A DNA stretch of 64,000 nt from Actinomyces sp. ph3 (GCF_000308055.1 NZ_CAGY01000005.1:1-64000), one strand, 5' to 3'; counted from the first letter of the stretch, positions 27,261 through 35,602 are shown. Notes: a model not told the origin generated them from the letters alone. Made by a program: numbers and translations.

Positions 27261-27320
27261 ACAAGTCGCGCGTGACCCCTGTCATGGCCATAGCATGAGG
27301 CTATGTTCCAGCGAATGCGT

Positions 27321-27343
27321 AGCTGACCTTCGCGTCAGCTTTT
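27321..27343 (+). terminator. terminator after xylB
   Basis: A seven-pair perfect stem AGCTGAC / GTCAGCT with a six-base loop, followed by TTT. Confidence 0.65.
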
Positions 27344-27356
27344 GACCAGACCTACT

Positions 27357-27453
27357 GATGGCTAGAGATTACTCGCCCGGGTCGTACGTCTTTGCGTTGG
27401 AAACTGCCGCAATCGCCAAATCGTGAGCGTAGCGGCTCGACCCCTCAGCCATC
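27357..27453 (+). ncRNA. possible structured leader of metY
   Basis: Nested pairings fold the region into one long imperfect hairpin: GATGGCT 27357-27363 with AGCCATC 27447-27453; GGGTCG 27379-27384 with CGACCC 27438-27443; GCCGC 27406-27410 with GCGGC 27432-27436; CGC 27414-27416 with GCG 27427-27429. It ends about 40 bases before the metY ribosome-binding site. It does not match the SAM-I, SAM-II or SAM-IV cores as I know them. Function is inferred only. Confidence 0.4.
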
Positions 27454-27504
27454 GCCTCTCCTCACGTCACAAGAATCAAAACGTGAACACAAGGAGAAAT
27501 AACG

Positions 27505-28851
27505 ATGGGCGCAATTGAGGCAAGGGACACCGATTACCAGAACTCTTGGGCATTTGAGACCAAGCAAATCCACGCGGGCTGGGACCGCGATCCCCAAACC
27601 GGTGCAACTTCCATCCCGATTCTTCAAACAACCTCATTCGCCTTTGACTCCGCGGAACGAGCCGCAGCCCGCTTCGCCCTGCAAGAGCTTGGCCCCATCT
27701 ACACTCGCCTGGGCAACCCGACCAATGACTACGTCGAGGCCCGAATCGCTGCCCTCGAAGGTGGCGTCGGTGCGCTTCTGACTTCCTCTGGCCAATCTGC
27801 ACTTACTCTTGCAATCCTGAACCTGGCATCTGCGGGGAACAACATTGTTGCTTCGCCTTCGCTTTACGGCGGTTCAACTTCGCTGCTCAATAACACCCTG
27901 GGTCGCCTCGGAATCGATGCCCGCTTTGTTCACGATCCCTACGATGTGGACGAATGGCTGTCTCTTGCCGACGAAAACACCGTTGCCTTCTACGGTGAAA
28001 CCATCCCCAACCCCAAGGGCGACATCTTTGACATTGAGAAGATCGCGCAGGCCGCACACTCTGTTGGCGTTCCGCTGATCGTCGACAATACTGTCGCCAC
28101 CCCCTACCTGACCAGGCCAATCGAATGGGGCGCCGACATTGTCGTTCACTCGGCCACGAAGTACCTGGGCGGACACGGAACCGCAATTTCGGGTGCAATC
28201 GTCGATGCCGGTAACTTCGACTACACGAAGGACCCCAAGCGTTTCCCCGGTTTCAATGAACCCGAATCTTCCTACGCGGGCCTCGTCTTCGGACACGACC
28301 TGAGCGCCGAGAAACTTGGAGCAAACCTCTCCTACATCATTCGTGCACGTGCAATTGGTCTGCGCGATGTCGGCTGTGCTCCCTCGCCCTTCAACTCCTT
28401 CCTCATCGAGCAGGGTATCCAGACCCTGTCGCTGCGCGTCGAGCGCCACGTTGACAACGCGCTGAAAGTCGCGAAGTTCCTCGAGGCCCACCCGCAGGTC
28501 GAATCCGTGAACTATGCGGGTCTTGAATCCTCGCCCTATTACGAGCTCCACCAGAAGTACAACCCTCGCGGTGCTGGCGGTTTGCTCTCTTTCGTCATCA
28601 AGGGAGGCTTGGAGGCCGGAACCTCATTTGCGACCTCGCTCAAGCTTCTCCCGACGGTTGCAAATATCGGCGATGCGAAGTCCCTGGTTATTCACCCCGC
28701 ATCTACCACTCACTCTCAGCTCAATGAGGAACAGCTGCGCGCTGCGGGAATTGAACCCGGAACCGTTCGCCTGTCTATTGGTATTGAGAACGTTAACGAC
28801 ATCATTGCCGATTTGACGCAGGGCTTCGAGGCCGTCGCCCACCTGGCCTGA
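27505..28851 (+). CDS. metY: O-acetylhomoserine sulfhydrylase
   Basis: Makes homocysteine (and acetate) from O-acetylhomoserine and sulfide. PLP enzyme of the Cys/Met metabolism family, 448 aa. Motifs: QIHAGWDRDPQTGATSIPI, IYTRLGNPTNDYVEARIAALE, ALLTSSGQSA and the PLP-lysine in VVHSATKYLGGHGT. The ending STTHSQLNEEQLRAAGIEPG is characteristic of MetY. AGGAGAA precedes ATG 27505. It is followed by metX, which supplies the substrate. Confidence 0.96.
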   Translation: MGAIEARDTDYQNSWAFETKQIHAGWDRDPQTGATSIPILQTTSFAFDSAERAAARFALQELGPIYTRLGNPTNDYVEARIAALEGGVGALLTSSGQSALTLAILNLASAGNNIVASPSLYGGSTSLLNNTLGRLGIDARFVHDPYDVDEWLSLADENTVAFYGETIPNPKGDIFDIEKIAQAAHSVGVPLIVDNTVATPYLTRPIEWGADIVVHSATKYLGGHGTAISGAIVDAGNFDYTKDPKRFPGFNEPESSYAGLVFGHDLSAEKLGANLSYIIRARAIGLRDVGCAPSPFNSFLIEQGIQTLSLRVERHVDNALKVAKFLEAHPQVESVNYAGLESSPYYELHQKYNPRGAGGLLSFVIKGGLEAGTSFATSLKLLPTVANIGDAKSLVIHPASTTHSQLNEEQLRAAGIEPGTVRLSIGIENVNDIIADLTQGFEAVAHLA

Positions 28852-28895
28852 CACTGGCCAGCCCGCGCAATTTCGAGGTAAGTGAGGAAGAGACC

Positions 28896-30056
28896 ATGAG
28901 CCGACGTGAACTTGGACCGATCCCCGTCAGCGGTGCGTGGACGCCTAATGACCCCGTCGCATTCCGTAAGTTTGCGCACTTGGGGCCCCTCCGCCTCGAA
29001 AATGGTTCATTCTTGCCGGAAGTGACCCTGGCCTACGAGACCTTGGGCACGCTCAACGAGGACCGTTCCAATGCAATCCTCGTTCTGCACGCACTGACAG
29101 GCGATGCGCATATTTCCGGCCCCACAGCTCCCGGCCAGTCAACCGCCGGTTGGTGGGAAGAGGCCGTTGGCCCGGGTAAGCCATTGGATCCCGAGCGCTA
29201 TTTCATTGTCGTCCCCAACGTCCTTGGCGGCTGCCAGGGGAGTACCGGTCCGTCCTCGACCGCGCCTGACGGGCAGCCGTGGGGATCCCGATTCCCCATT
29301 ATTTCCACCCGGGATCAGGTTCTTGCCGAGGCCAGACTGGCTGATTACCTTGGCATTCCGACGTGGAATGCAGTCATAGGTGCTTCCTTGGGAGGGCACC
29401 GCGCCCTCGAGTGGGCCGTCACCTACCCGCTGCGCTGCGAGCGATTGATCGTTGTCGCCTCGGGGGCATGCACGAGTGCCGAGCGGGCTGCGTGGGCGCA
29501 CACGCAGATTCGTGCAGTTGAATTGGATCCGAACTGGAATGGCGGCGACTACTACGACCAAGAGAAAGGACCTCACGCTGGACTCTCTCTTGCCCGTCAG
29601 ATCGCACACACGACGTATCGCTGTCCTCATGAGTTGGATGCACGTTTTGGTCGTGCACCTCAAGATGATGAAGATGTTCTGAGCGGCGGCCGTCTGGCTG
29701 TCCAGTCCTACTTGGACTACCACGGGGCGAAGCTTGTGCGTCGTTTCGACGCGGGTTCCTACGTTTCCTTGTGCCGCACGATGCTGAGCTACGACATCGG
29801 TCGCGATCGTGGGGGAATTGCCGAGGCCTTACGGCAAATTACCGCGCAGAGCCTGATTGTTTCAGTGGATTCGGATCGTTTGTTCTTTGCAAAAGAGGGA
29901 TATGCGATCGCTGAAGGAATCACAGGCGCAAAGTTTGAATGTATTTCCTCTCCTCATGGGCACGATGGCTTCCTGATCGAATACGAACAGCTCAACCGGA
30001 TGCTCTCAGAATTCTTGGAAAACCAGTCATCTTTCGTCGATTCAGCGGCGCTGTAA
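28896..30056 (+). CDS. metX: homoserine O-acetyltransferase
   Basis: Acetylates homoserine with acetyl-CoA, giving the MetY substrate. Alpha/beta-hydrolase fold of 386 aa: NAILVLHALTGDAHISG, NVLGGCQGSTGPSS, nucleophile elbow GASLGGHRALEWA and the catalytic His in SSPHGHDGFLIE. The DSDRLFF segment holds the catalytic Asp. GAGGAAGAG precedes the ATG; the 44 bp gap to metY suggests one operon for methionine synthesis by direct sulfhydrylation. Confidence 0.96.
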   Translation: MSRRELGPIPVSGAWTPNDPVAFRKFAHLGPLRLENGSFLPEVTLAYETLGTLNEDRSNAILVLHALTGDAHISGPTAPGQSTAGWWEEAVGPGKPLDPERYFIVVPNVLGGCQGSTGPSSTAPDGQPWGSRFPIISTRDQVLAEARLADYLGIPTWNAVIGASLGGHRALEWAVTYPLRCERLIVVASGACTSAERAAWAHTQIRAVELDPNWNGGDYYDQEKGPHAGLSLARQIAHTTYRCPHELDARFGRAPQDDEDVLSGGRLAVQSYLDYHGAKLVRRFDAGSYVSLCRTMLSYDIGRDRGGIAEALRQITAQSLIVSVDSDRLFFAKEGYAIAEGITGAKFECISSPHGHDGFLIEYEQLNRMLSEFLENQSSFVDSAAL

Positions 30057-30107
30057 GGGTATTGAAGGACGTAAATTTCTTTCTTATGTGAGGCCTGAGC
30101 TAGGCAC

Positions 30108-30136
30108 AGCTCATTCATAGAGTTGGCTGGCTCAAT
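30108..30136 (+). promoter_or_regulatory. two-block regulatory motif, copy 1 (lipoprotein gene)
   Basis: AGCTCATTCATAGA, a five-base spacer, then CTGGCTCAAT, ending 31 bases before the lipoprotein start. The same two blocks with the same spacing occur at 32781-32809. Confidence 0.7.
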
Positions 30137-30167
30137 TGGATCATCACGATCCACGAAAGGACCTCAC

Positions 30168-32003
30168 ATGAAAACGCCAGCATCGACTCTTGTACGGTTA
30201 TCAGCCGTAGCCGCGGTCGGCGCGCTCGCACTGAGCGCTTGCTCATCGACTTCCGGCACCGCTTCCTCGTCCTCGTCGGCCGTTAGCGCGAAGGCTGCCT
30301 CAAGTTCCTCGGTATCCGCCGAGTCCGGGACTGTCATTGCTCCCCCGAGTGCTGCCGAGGCCTTGGCTGCGAACGCGAAAGCCTCCTACGTTGAGGACAG
30401 CGCGTGGGATGCTTCTTCGGCTCAGACCATTACTTTGAATGGAAGTAGCGCGAGTACCTCCGCATCTGGAGTCAAGGTTGATGGCTCTACGGTGACGATC
30501 ACTCAGGCTGGCGTTTACAAGCTCTCTGGAACGCTCAATGGACAGGTCAAGGTCGAGGCTGGGACGGATGCTCAAGTTGTCTTGATCCTTGACGGTGCGA
30601 CAATCACGAACTCTTCGGGTAGCGCCATCAATGTGGTCTCTGCGGATGATGTTGTTCTGTCATTGAATGGTTCAAACACCGTCACTGACGGCACGCCTTC
30701 GGATACAAACGCTGAAGATAACGCAGCGATTTACTCCGATGCAGATCTCACCATTACGGGTAGCGGGTCACTGACGGTTAATGCCAACTACAACGACGGC
30801 ATTACCAGCAAGGACGACCTCTACATTCTGTCGGGTAACATCACGGTCACCTCGAAGGACGATGCGCTACGTGGCAAGGACTCGCTGACCGTTGCCGGCG
30901 GAACTATCAAGGTCACTTCAGGAGGGGACGGCCTGAAGTCAGACCAAGATAGCGACACCACTAAGGGCTACGTCAATATCACCGGCGGCACCATCGAAAT
31001 CACCTCTACGGGTGACGGCATCCAGGGTGAAACTGACGTCATCATCACCGGCGGTGATACGACGATCATTGCCGGTGGCGGGGCCTCGGCTGGAAAGGAC
31101 TCCAACAATTCCACTAAGGGAATTAAGGCTGGTGTCTTCCTGATTGAAGACGGTGGCGAAGTCACGATTGACTCCGGTGACGATGGTTTGCACTCCTATG
31201 GTGCAATCCGACTGACCTCCGGAACGATCGTTGCTTCGACTGCTGATGATGGTATCCACGCTGAGGGTGCGGCCGTTCTTGACGGTGCGAAGGTCACTGT
31301 TGAGCAGTCCAGCGAAGCCCTTGAAGGTGGTTTGATCACCATCTCCAATGGCGAGGTCAATCTGACCTCCAGTGATGACGGTATCAATGGCTCCGGTTCG
31401 ACCACTGTTGCAGCAGTTGAAGCGGCAAAGACCGCGACCAAGACGACCACGACCAACAACGGACCCGGCGGTGGCTCCATGCAGGATACCGGTGAGAAGA
31501 TCCTGATCTCGGGCGGCACCATCACGGTGAACGCCGGCGGTGACGGCATTGACTCCAATGGCTCGGTGGAGATCTCCGGCGGTAACACGATCGTCTACGG
31601 CCCCACGGATGGTGGGAACGGCGCACTGGATTCGAACGGTGAATTCTTGGTCAGTGGTGGAACGCTTCTTGCCATTGGTTCTTCCGGAATGGCTGAATCG
31701 CCTTCGACCAACTCTTCACAGGGATGGCTGCAGGCTTCGGCGTCAGGTAACGCGAACTCGACCGTGACCATTAAGGATTCCAGTGGAAAGGTCTTGGCCA
31801 ATGTTAAGTCCGCAAAGACCTTCCAGAATGTGGTCTTCTCGTCCGGAGATGTGTCGAATGGCCAGAGCTATACGGTGAGTGTGGATTCCAATTCGACCTC
31901 TGTTACTGCGGGTCAATCGACCGGCAGCCAGGGCGGTCCCGGTGGGGGAGCGCCCGGCGGTCAGGGAGGTGCTCCTGGCGGAAACCGTCAGGGTGGCCGC
32001 TGA
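30168..32003 (+). CDS. lipoprotein with carbohydrate-binding-like beta-helix (DUF4353)
   Basis: 611 aa surface lipoprotein. Signal peptide with lipobox LSAC (Cys25), then a Ser/Ala-rich linker. The body is a repetitive right-handed beta-helix with recurring units such as ISGGTITVNAGGDGIDSNG, DGIHAEG and GDGLKSDQ, matching the carbohydrate-binding domain-containing (DUF4353) family often found with CotH proteins. The C-terminus is a Gly/Gln/Pro-rich low-complexity tail. ATG 30168 follows GAAAGGA. The promoter motif shared with the DUF4956-VTC unit suggests a joint role at the cell surface. Ligand not proven. Confidence 0.85.
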   Translation: MKTPASTLVRLSAVAAVGALALSACSSTSGTASSSSSAVSAKAASSSSVSAESGTVIAPPSAAEALAANAKASYVEDSAWDASSAQTITLNGSSASTSASGVKVDGSTVTITQAGVYKLSGTLNGQVKVEAGTDAQVVLILDGATITNSSGSAINVVSADDVVLSLNGSNTVTDGTPSDTNAEDNAAIYSDADLTITGSGSLTVNANYNDGITSKDDLYILSGNITVTSKDDALRGKDSLTVAGGTIKVTSGGDGLKSDQDSDTTKGYVNITGGTIEITSTGDGIQGETDVIITGGDTTIIAGGGASAGKDSNNSTKGIKAGVFLIEDGGEVTIDSGDDGLHSYGAIRLTSGTIVASTADDGIHAEGAAVLDGAKVTVEQSSEALEGGLITISNGEVNLTSSDDGINGSGSTTVAAVEAAKTATKTTTTNNGPGGGSMQDTGEKILISGGTITVNAGGDGIDSNGSVEISGGNTIVYGPTDGGNGALDSNGEFLVSGGTLLAIGSSGMAESPSTNSSQGWLQASASGNANSTVTIKDSSGKVLANVKSAKTFQNVVFSSGDVSNGQSYTVSVDSNSTSVTAGQSTGSQGGPGGGAPGGQGGAPGGNRQGGR

Positions 32004-32014
32004 GTGAAGTAGTG

Positions 32015-32042
32015 GGGGGATGCAACTTTGCTTGCATCCCCC
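32015..32042 (+). terminator. terminator between convergent genes
   Basis: A perfect 11-pair stem GGGGGATGCAA / TTGCATCCCCC with a six-base loop, then ATTTATTTG. Confidence 0.85.
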
Positions 32043-32066
32043 ATTTATTTGTCTACCTGCTTTGAT

Positions 32067-32738
32067 CTACTGATCCGCTCGGTTTAATGGCGGCCTAGCA
32101 TTCGGACCTTCCGCTACGCGGCTTTGACGGTGCTGAAAATGAAGGCGTTCGATGACAACCATGACCCATGTCGAGAACAGCACCGGCTGCAAAATCAGAT
32201 TGATATTGTCTGGCGAGAGCAAGATCGTAAACATATAACTTGCGTTCGCATTACCGGACTCGGATGCAATGAAATCACTCAGGCCGTTAAAGAAAAATTG
32301 ATAAATCGCCAGAAATAGTGTCATCCATTGGATGACGTACTCGGCGACTTGGAAGGTTTCTTCACTCACCTCAAGACGCGGGAAACGCCTAATCGCTGCG
32401 CGGTGAATGTAAGACTGGATGAGCGCAGCAGCCAAGATAAAAGTCAGGGTCATGAGAAGGAAAGTTCCTCCGCGGAACTTACCTCCGGCAGTAGAAATTG
32501 TTCCCTCTGCAGCGGCGGAAAGAGCAGGTTGTCCTTCCGCGAAACGCGAAACGACCACGAAGCCCGTGACGAATATTGAAAGGAGCGCGGCAATCAACAC
32601 CATGTTGATCAGAGCGCTCAACGCGAGGTAGCCAACTGCACGCGCGAAGACCAGTCCGCGACGGTTACGACCGTACACAGCAAAGCCGCAGGCAATAACA
32701 AGAGAAATAGTCGTCACCGTATAGAACGCCGTGAGCAT
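32067..32738 (-). CDS. unrecognised integral membrane protein
   Basis: 223 aa with about five hydrophobic helices (roughly residues 5-20, 32-62, 92-112, 135-160 and 180-205). There is a Gly/Ser-rich loop in the middle and a charged C-terminal tail. No family was recognised with confidence. The start at 32738 is chosen because GGAGG lies four bases upstream; the in-frame ATG at 32753 would swallow that site. It lies between the lipoprotein and the DUF4956-VTC genes, transcribed oppositely, so it may belong to the same system. Confidence 0.75.
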   Translation of the reverse strand: MLTAFYTVTTISLVIACGFAVYGRNRRGLVFARAVGYLALSALINMVLIAALLSIFVTGFVVVSRFAEGQPALSAAAEGTISTAGGKFRGGTFLLMTLTFILAAALIQSYIHRAAIRRFPRLEVSEETFQVAEYVIQWMTLFLAIYQFFFNGLSDFIASESGNANASYMFTILLSPDNINLILQPVLFSTWVMVVIERLHFQHRQSRVAEGPNARPPLNRADQ

Positions 32739-32780
32739 GACACCTCCAAACAATGCATGGCTGGATCAAGTTTCGCACAT

Positions 32781-32809
32781 AGCTCATTCATAGACTCCGC
32801 TGGCTCAAT
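32781..32809 (+). promoter_or_regulatory. two-block regulatory motif, copy 2 (DUF4956-VTC unit)
   Basis: AGCTCATTCATAGA, five variable bases, CTGGCTCAAT: identical blocks and spacing to 30108-30136. It ends 38 bases before the DUF4956 start. Confidence 0.7.
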
Positions 32810-32847
32810 AGTTACGTCACGCACGAAACAACCTTGAGGAGCATCAA

Positions 32848-33408
32848 ATGACTGCACTCACCACAGCGATGGTTCTCCCGATCATCATTGACCTCTTCGC
32901 AATGTTGATCCTCGTTGGAGCCCTCTACTACCCCCGCCACCGACGCGCCGATCTTGTCGTCGCATTCTTTGTTGTGAACATCGGCGTCCTCGCAGTTGCA
33001 AGCGTCATGGCAAACTCGACGATCTCCGCAGGCCTAGGACTTGGCCTCTTTGGTGTCTTGTCGATCATTCGACTTCGCTCCGACGAGATCAGCCAGCGCG
33101 AAATCGCCTACTACTTTGCTTCCCTTGCCATTGGCCTGCTCCTCGGCATGAGCACAGCGATCTACTCCTACGCAATGGTCGCGTTGGTGCTTGCAACGTT
33201 GGCCGTTGGTGATTCAACTCTGATCCTTGGACGCTCGGGCTCGCAGCAAGTCCAATTCGACCGCGCAATCGCAGATGAGAAGGAACTTCGCCAAGCACTT
33301 GAAGCCCGCATGGGTGTCAAGGTGACCGGAGTCAAGGTCATCAAACTCGACATGGTCAACGATCTCACCTTGGTTGACGTTCGCTACCGGGTCCCGGCCA
33401 AGCGCTGA
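32848..33408 (+). CDS. DUF4956 family membrane protein
   Basis: 186 aa. The N-terminal two thirds hold four membrane helices with GLFGVLSIIRLRSDEISQRE, the DUF4956 signature, at the end of helix 3. The last 55 residues form a cytoplasmic alpha/beta domain (RMGVKVTGVKVIKLDMVNDL). Family members are almost always next to VTC-type polymerases, as here, and are thought to be their membrane partners (inference from context). GAGGAG precedes the ATG. The VTC gene follows after 54 bp. Confidence 0.88.
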   Translation: MTALTTAMVLPIIIDLFAMLILVGALYYPRHRRADLVVAFFVVNIGVLAVASVMANSTISAGLGLGLFGVLSIIRLRSDEISQREIAYYFASLAIGLLLGMSTAIYSYAMVALVLATLAVGDSTLILGRSGSQQVQFDRAIADEKELRQALEARMGVKVTGVKVIKLDMVNDLTLVDVRYRVPAKR

Positions 33409-33462
33409 ACTTACGCAAATCGCCACCCCAGCCTCGGCCTCGTGAAAGAACTGGAGGACACC

Positions 33463-34266
33463 ATGACGCACGAACTACACAATCTGACGAATCTGGAACG
33501 AATCAGCCTCGATGACATGAACGCACGCGCCGCGATGCTCACGCGAGTCGACCGCAAGTACGTCGTGCCCACGGATTGCTTGGATGAGTTGCTCGCGCTC
33601 ATGAACCCGGCAACGCAGATTCTGGAGATCGGGGGGAAGATTGAGCAACGCTATGCCTCGTGCTACTTCGATACTCCCGAGCTGCACTCCTTCATGGATA
33701 CCGCGCACAAGCGCCGCCGCCGCTACAAGGTCCGCACGCGCTCCTACCTCGATTCGAAGCTGGCCTTCCTTGAGGTCAAGACTCGAGGCCCGCGCGGGCA
33801 CACCGTCAAGAAGCGCATGGCCTACGACTTTGCTCAGGCAGCGCGGATGGAACTGAGCCGCAAGGGCAGACTTTGGGTGGCCGAAAGGCTCGAGGCCGCT
33901 CAGTGCTTTGACGGCGTTGGTCGGGTTGATTCCCTGCTCCCCGTGCTCTCGGGAACCTACACGCGTTCGACGCTTCTCATGGCAGATGGTCAGGGGCGCG
34001 CGACGATTGACACCGAGCTGCACTGGGACTCGTGGGGTCATGAGCTTCAGGCGCCCCACATTGCGATTATTGAGACCAAATCAGGCGCGGCTCCTTCTGA
34101 GCTGGACCGGTTGCTGTGGGCAAATCGGATCCGCCCCTCGCGTATCTCGAAGTACGCGACTGCGATGGCTCTGCTGACGCCGGACTTGCAGACAAACCGA
34201 TGGACTCGCGTGATTGATCGTTTCTTCACAATGAGGCCAACGGTCCAGCAGGCGCTTGCCGCATGA
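33463..34266 (+). CDS. VTC-domain (polyphosphate polymerase-like) protein
   Basis: 267 aa single-domain member of the VTC/TTM superfamily. The tunnel-lining basic and acidic residues are visible: RVDRKYVVP, EQRYASCYFDTPEL, RRRYKVRTRSYLDSKLAFLE, KTRGPRGHTVKKR, IIETKSGAAPSELD and SRISKYATAM. These match the triphosphate-tunnel fold that in yeast Vtc4 makes polyphosphate from ATP. No SPX domain or membrane helix is present. ATG 33463 follows GGAGG; GTG 33442 is unlikely. Substrate may be polyphosphate or another polymer. Confidence 0.86.
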   Translation: MTHELHNLTNLERISLDDMNARAAMLTRVDRKYVVPTDCLDELLALMNPATQILEIGGKIEQRYASCYFDTPELHSFMDTAHKRRRRYKVRTRSYLDSKLAFLEVKTRGPRGHTVKKRMAYDFAQAARMELSRKGRLWVAERLEAAQCFDGVGRVDSLLPVLSGTYTRSTLLMADGQGRATIDTELHWDSWGHELQAPHIAIIETKSGAAPSELDRLLWANRIRPSRISKYATAMALLTPDLQTNRWTRVIDRFFTMRPTVQQALAA

Positions 34267-34346
34267 GCAGACCGCGGGGTTGATCCCGCACACAAGCTGT
34301 CCCGCGAAGTGTGCGTGATGACCCAGAGGTGCTGCGCGGGACTACG

Positions 34347-34377
34347 CTGGGGGGTGTGGAAATTCCACGCCCCCCAG
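34347..34377 (+). terminator. terminator of the DUF4956-VTC unit
   Basis: A thirteen-pair stem with one G-T pair around the loop AAATT, followed by TTCT. Confidence 0.6.
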
Positions 34378-34401
34378 TTCTGATGCGATCGTGAGGAAAA
34401 A

Positions 34402-34866
34402 ATGACACTGCCTTCGGAAAAACTTGCTGAGCTCGGCCTTGAACTGCCTGAGGTTGCCAAGCCTGTTGCCGCCTATGTTCCTGCCATTGAGGATCGCGGT
34501 GTTGTGCGCACCTCCGGCCAGCTTCCCCTGGAAAATGGCGAGCTAGCCTGCATTGGTGCGGTCGGTGAAGATGGTGCGGATCCCGAAGACGCTTACGAGG
34601 CCGCACGCATTTGTGCGTTGAACGCGATGGCGGCTGCGGCTGCAGTTGCGGGCGGTGTGGATCGTTTGGCTTCGGTAGTTAAGGTGACTGCCTTTGTTGC
34701 TTCCTTGCCGAACTTCTACGGACAAGCTGCTGTGGTTAATGGAGCATCTGAACTGCTGGGCGAGGTTTTTGGCTCGCAGCACGCGCGTTCAGCTGTGGGT
34801 GTTGCAGCCTTGCCGCTGAATGCCTCGGTTGAGGTCGAGGTCGAGTTCGCACTCCGATCCAAGTGA
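34402..34866 (+). CDS. RidA family protein (YjgF/YER057c/UK114)
   Basis: 154 aa. RidA proteins hydrolyse reactive enamine/imine intermediates made by PLP enzymes. Here the opening VAAYVPAIEDRGVVRTSGQLP and the ending ARSAVGVAALPLNASVEVEV include the conserved Arg that binds the substrate carboxylate. It belongs to the longer subgroup (about 150 aa) seen in actinobacteria rather than canonical RidA (about 128 aa), so its substrate may differ. GAGG lies just upstream of the ATG. Confidence 0.9.
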   Translation: MTLPSEKLAELGLELPEVAKPVAAYVPAIEDRGVVRTSGQLPLENGELACIGAVGEDGADPEDAYEAARICALNAMAAAAAVAGGVDRLASVVKVTAFVASLPNFYGQAAVVNGASELLGEVFGSQHARSAVGVAALPLNASVEVEVEFALRSK

Positions 34867-34981
34867 ATGGGATCGCTCAGCGCTCTATTTAGCAAGGATT
34901 TAAACTGAAATAAAGGTTTGCGTGCGGGCGTTCCTGTGAATACCCGCTGGTTAACAGCTTTATTCCAAGGAAGAGGACGAA

Positions 34982-35560
34982 ATGACAGAGACTTTGCCCG
35001 AGGCAGCAGCGCCGGGAACTGGACAGCAATTCAAGCTGGTTGACGTGTCGACCACCCCCTCTGAGGGCGGATGCGGTTGCGGTTGTGGCGGCCACGGAAA
35101 GAAGGAACAGGCTGCTCCTGCAGCACCTGCAACTGAGTCGCACGGAGGCTGCGGCTGCGGTGGGCACGGACATAAGGCCGAGGCTGCACCCGCACCCCAG
35201 TCACACGGTGGTTGCGGTTGTGGCGGCCACGGCGCTCAGGAAGCTCCGAAGGCTGAGGCATCTGCTCACGGGGGTTGCGGTTGCGGCGATCACGGCCAGG
35301 GAACAGCGCACGTTGTATCGCAGGATCCCGCCGTTCGTGAGGACGAGCTTGTTATTCATTCCCTGCCTAAGGTTGTTCGCCATGCTCTGCTCTTTGCTGC
35401 GATGGATAACCTTCCGCTTGGCGCATCGCTGATTGTCGTTGCTCCGCATCAGCCCGTCCCGCTGTTCAACTACCTGCAGGAAAGTGAATCGCACTACCGC
35501 GTTGAGACCATCGAGACCGGTCCGGTCGACTGGCGCTACCGCGTGACACGTCTGTCCTGA
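34982..35560 (+). CDS. DUF2249 protein with four Cys/His metal-binding-like repeats
   Basis: 192 aa in two parts. Residues 29-107 hold four near-identical units CxCGGH / CxCGDH (Cys pairs at 31-35, 57-59, 78-80, 99-101, each followed by His at 38, 62, 83, 104), separated by Ala/Pro/Glu linkers. Residues 122-192 form a DUF2249 domain (LPKVVRHALLFAAMDNLPLG, PHQPVPLFNYL, GPVDWRYRVTR). DUF2249 is linked to metal and nitrogen-oxide metabolism, but its chemistry is unsettled. The repeats look built to bind a metal ion. GGAAGAGGA precedes the ATG; a strong terminator follows. Confidence 0.85.
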   Translation: MTETLPEAAAPGTGQQFKLVDVSTTPSEGGCGCGCGGHGKKEQAAPAAPATESHGGCGCGGHGHKAEAAPAPQSHGGCGCGGHGAQEAPKAEASAHGGCGCGDHGQGTAHVVSQDPAVREDELVIHSLPKVVRHALLFAAMDNLPLGASLIVVAPHQPVPLFNYLQESESHYRVETIETGPVDWRYRVTRLS

Positions 35561-35575
35561 TCTTCGGACGCTTTA

Positions 35576-35602
35576 TGCCCGCGAGCCCCGCGCTCGCGGG
35601 CA
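35576..35602 (+). terminator. terminator of the DUF2249 gene
   Basis: An eleven-pair perfect stem TGCCCGCGAGC / GCTCGCGGGCA, five-base loop, then TTTTAGTTT. Confidence 0.9.

Noticed and set aside
27261-27504. Known SAM riboswitch upstream of metY
   Set aside because: No SAM-I, SAM-II or SAM-IV core sequence could be found; only generic pairing was kept as a candidate.
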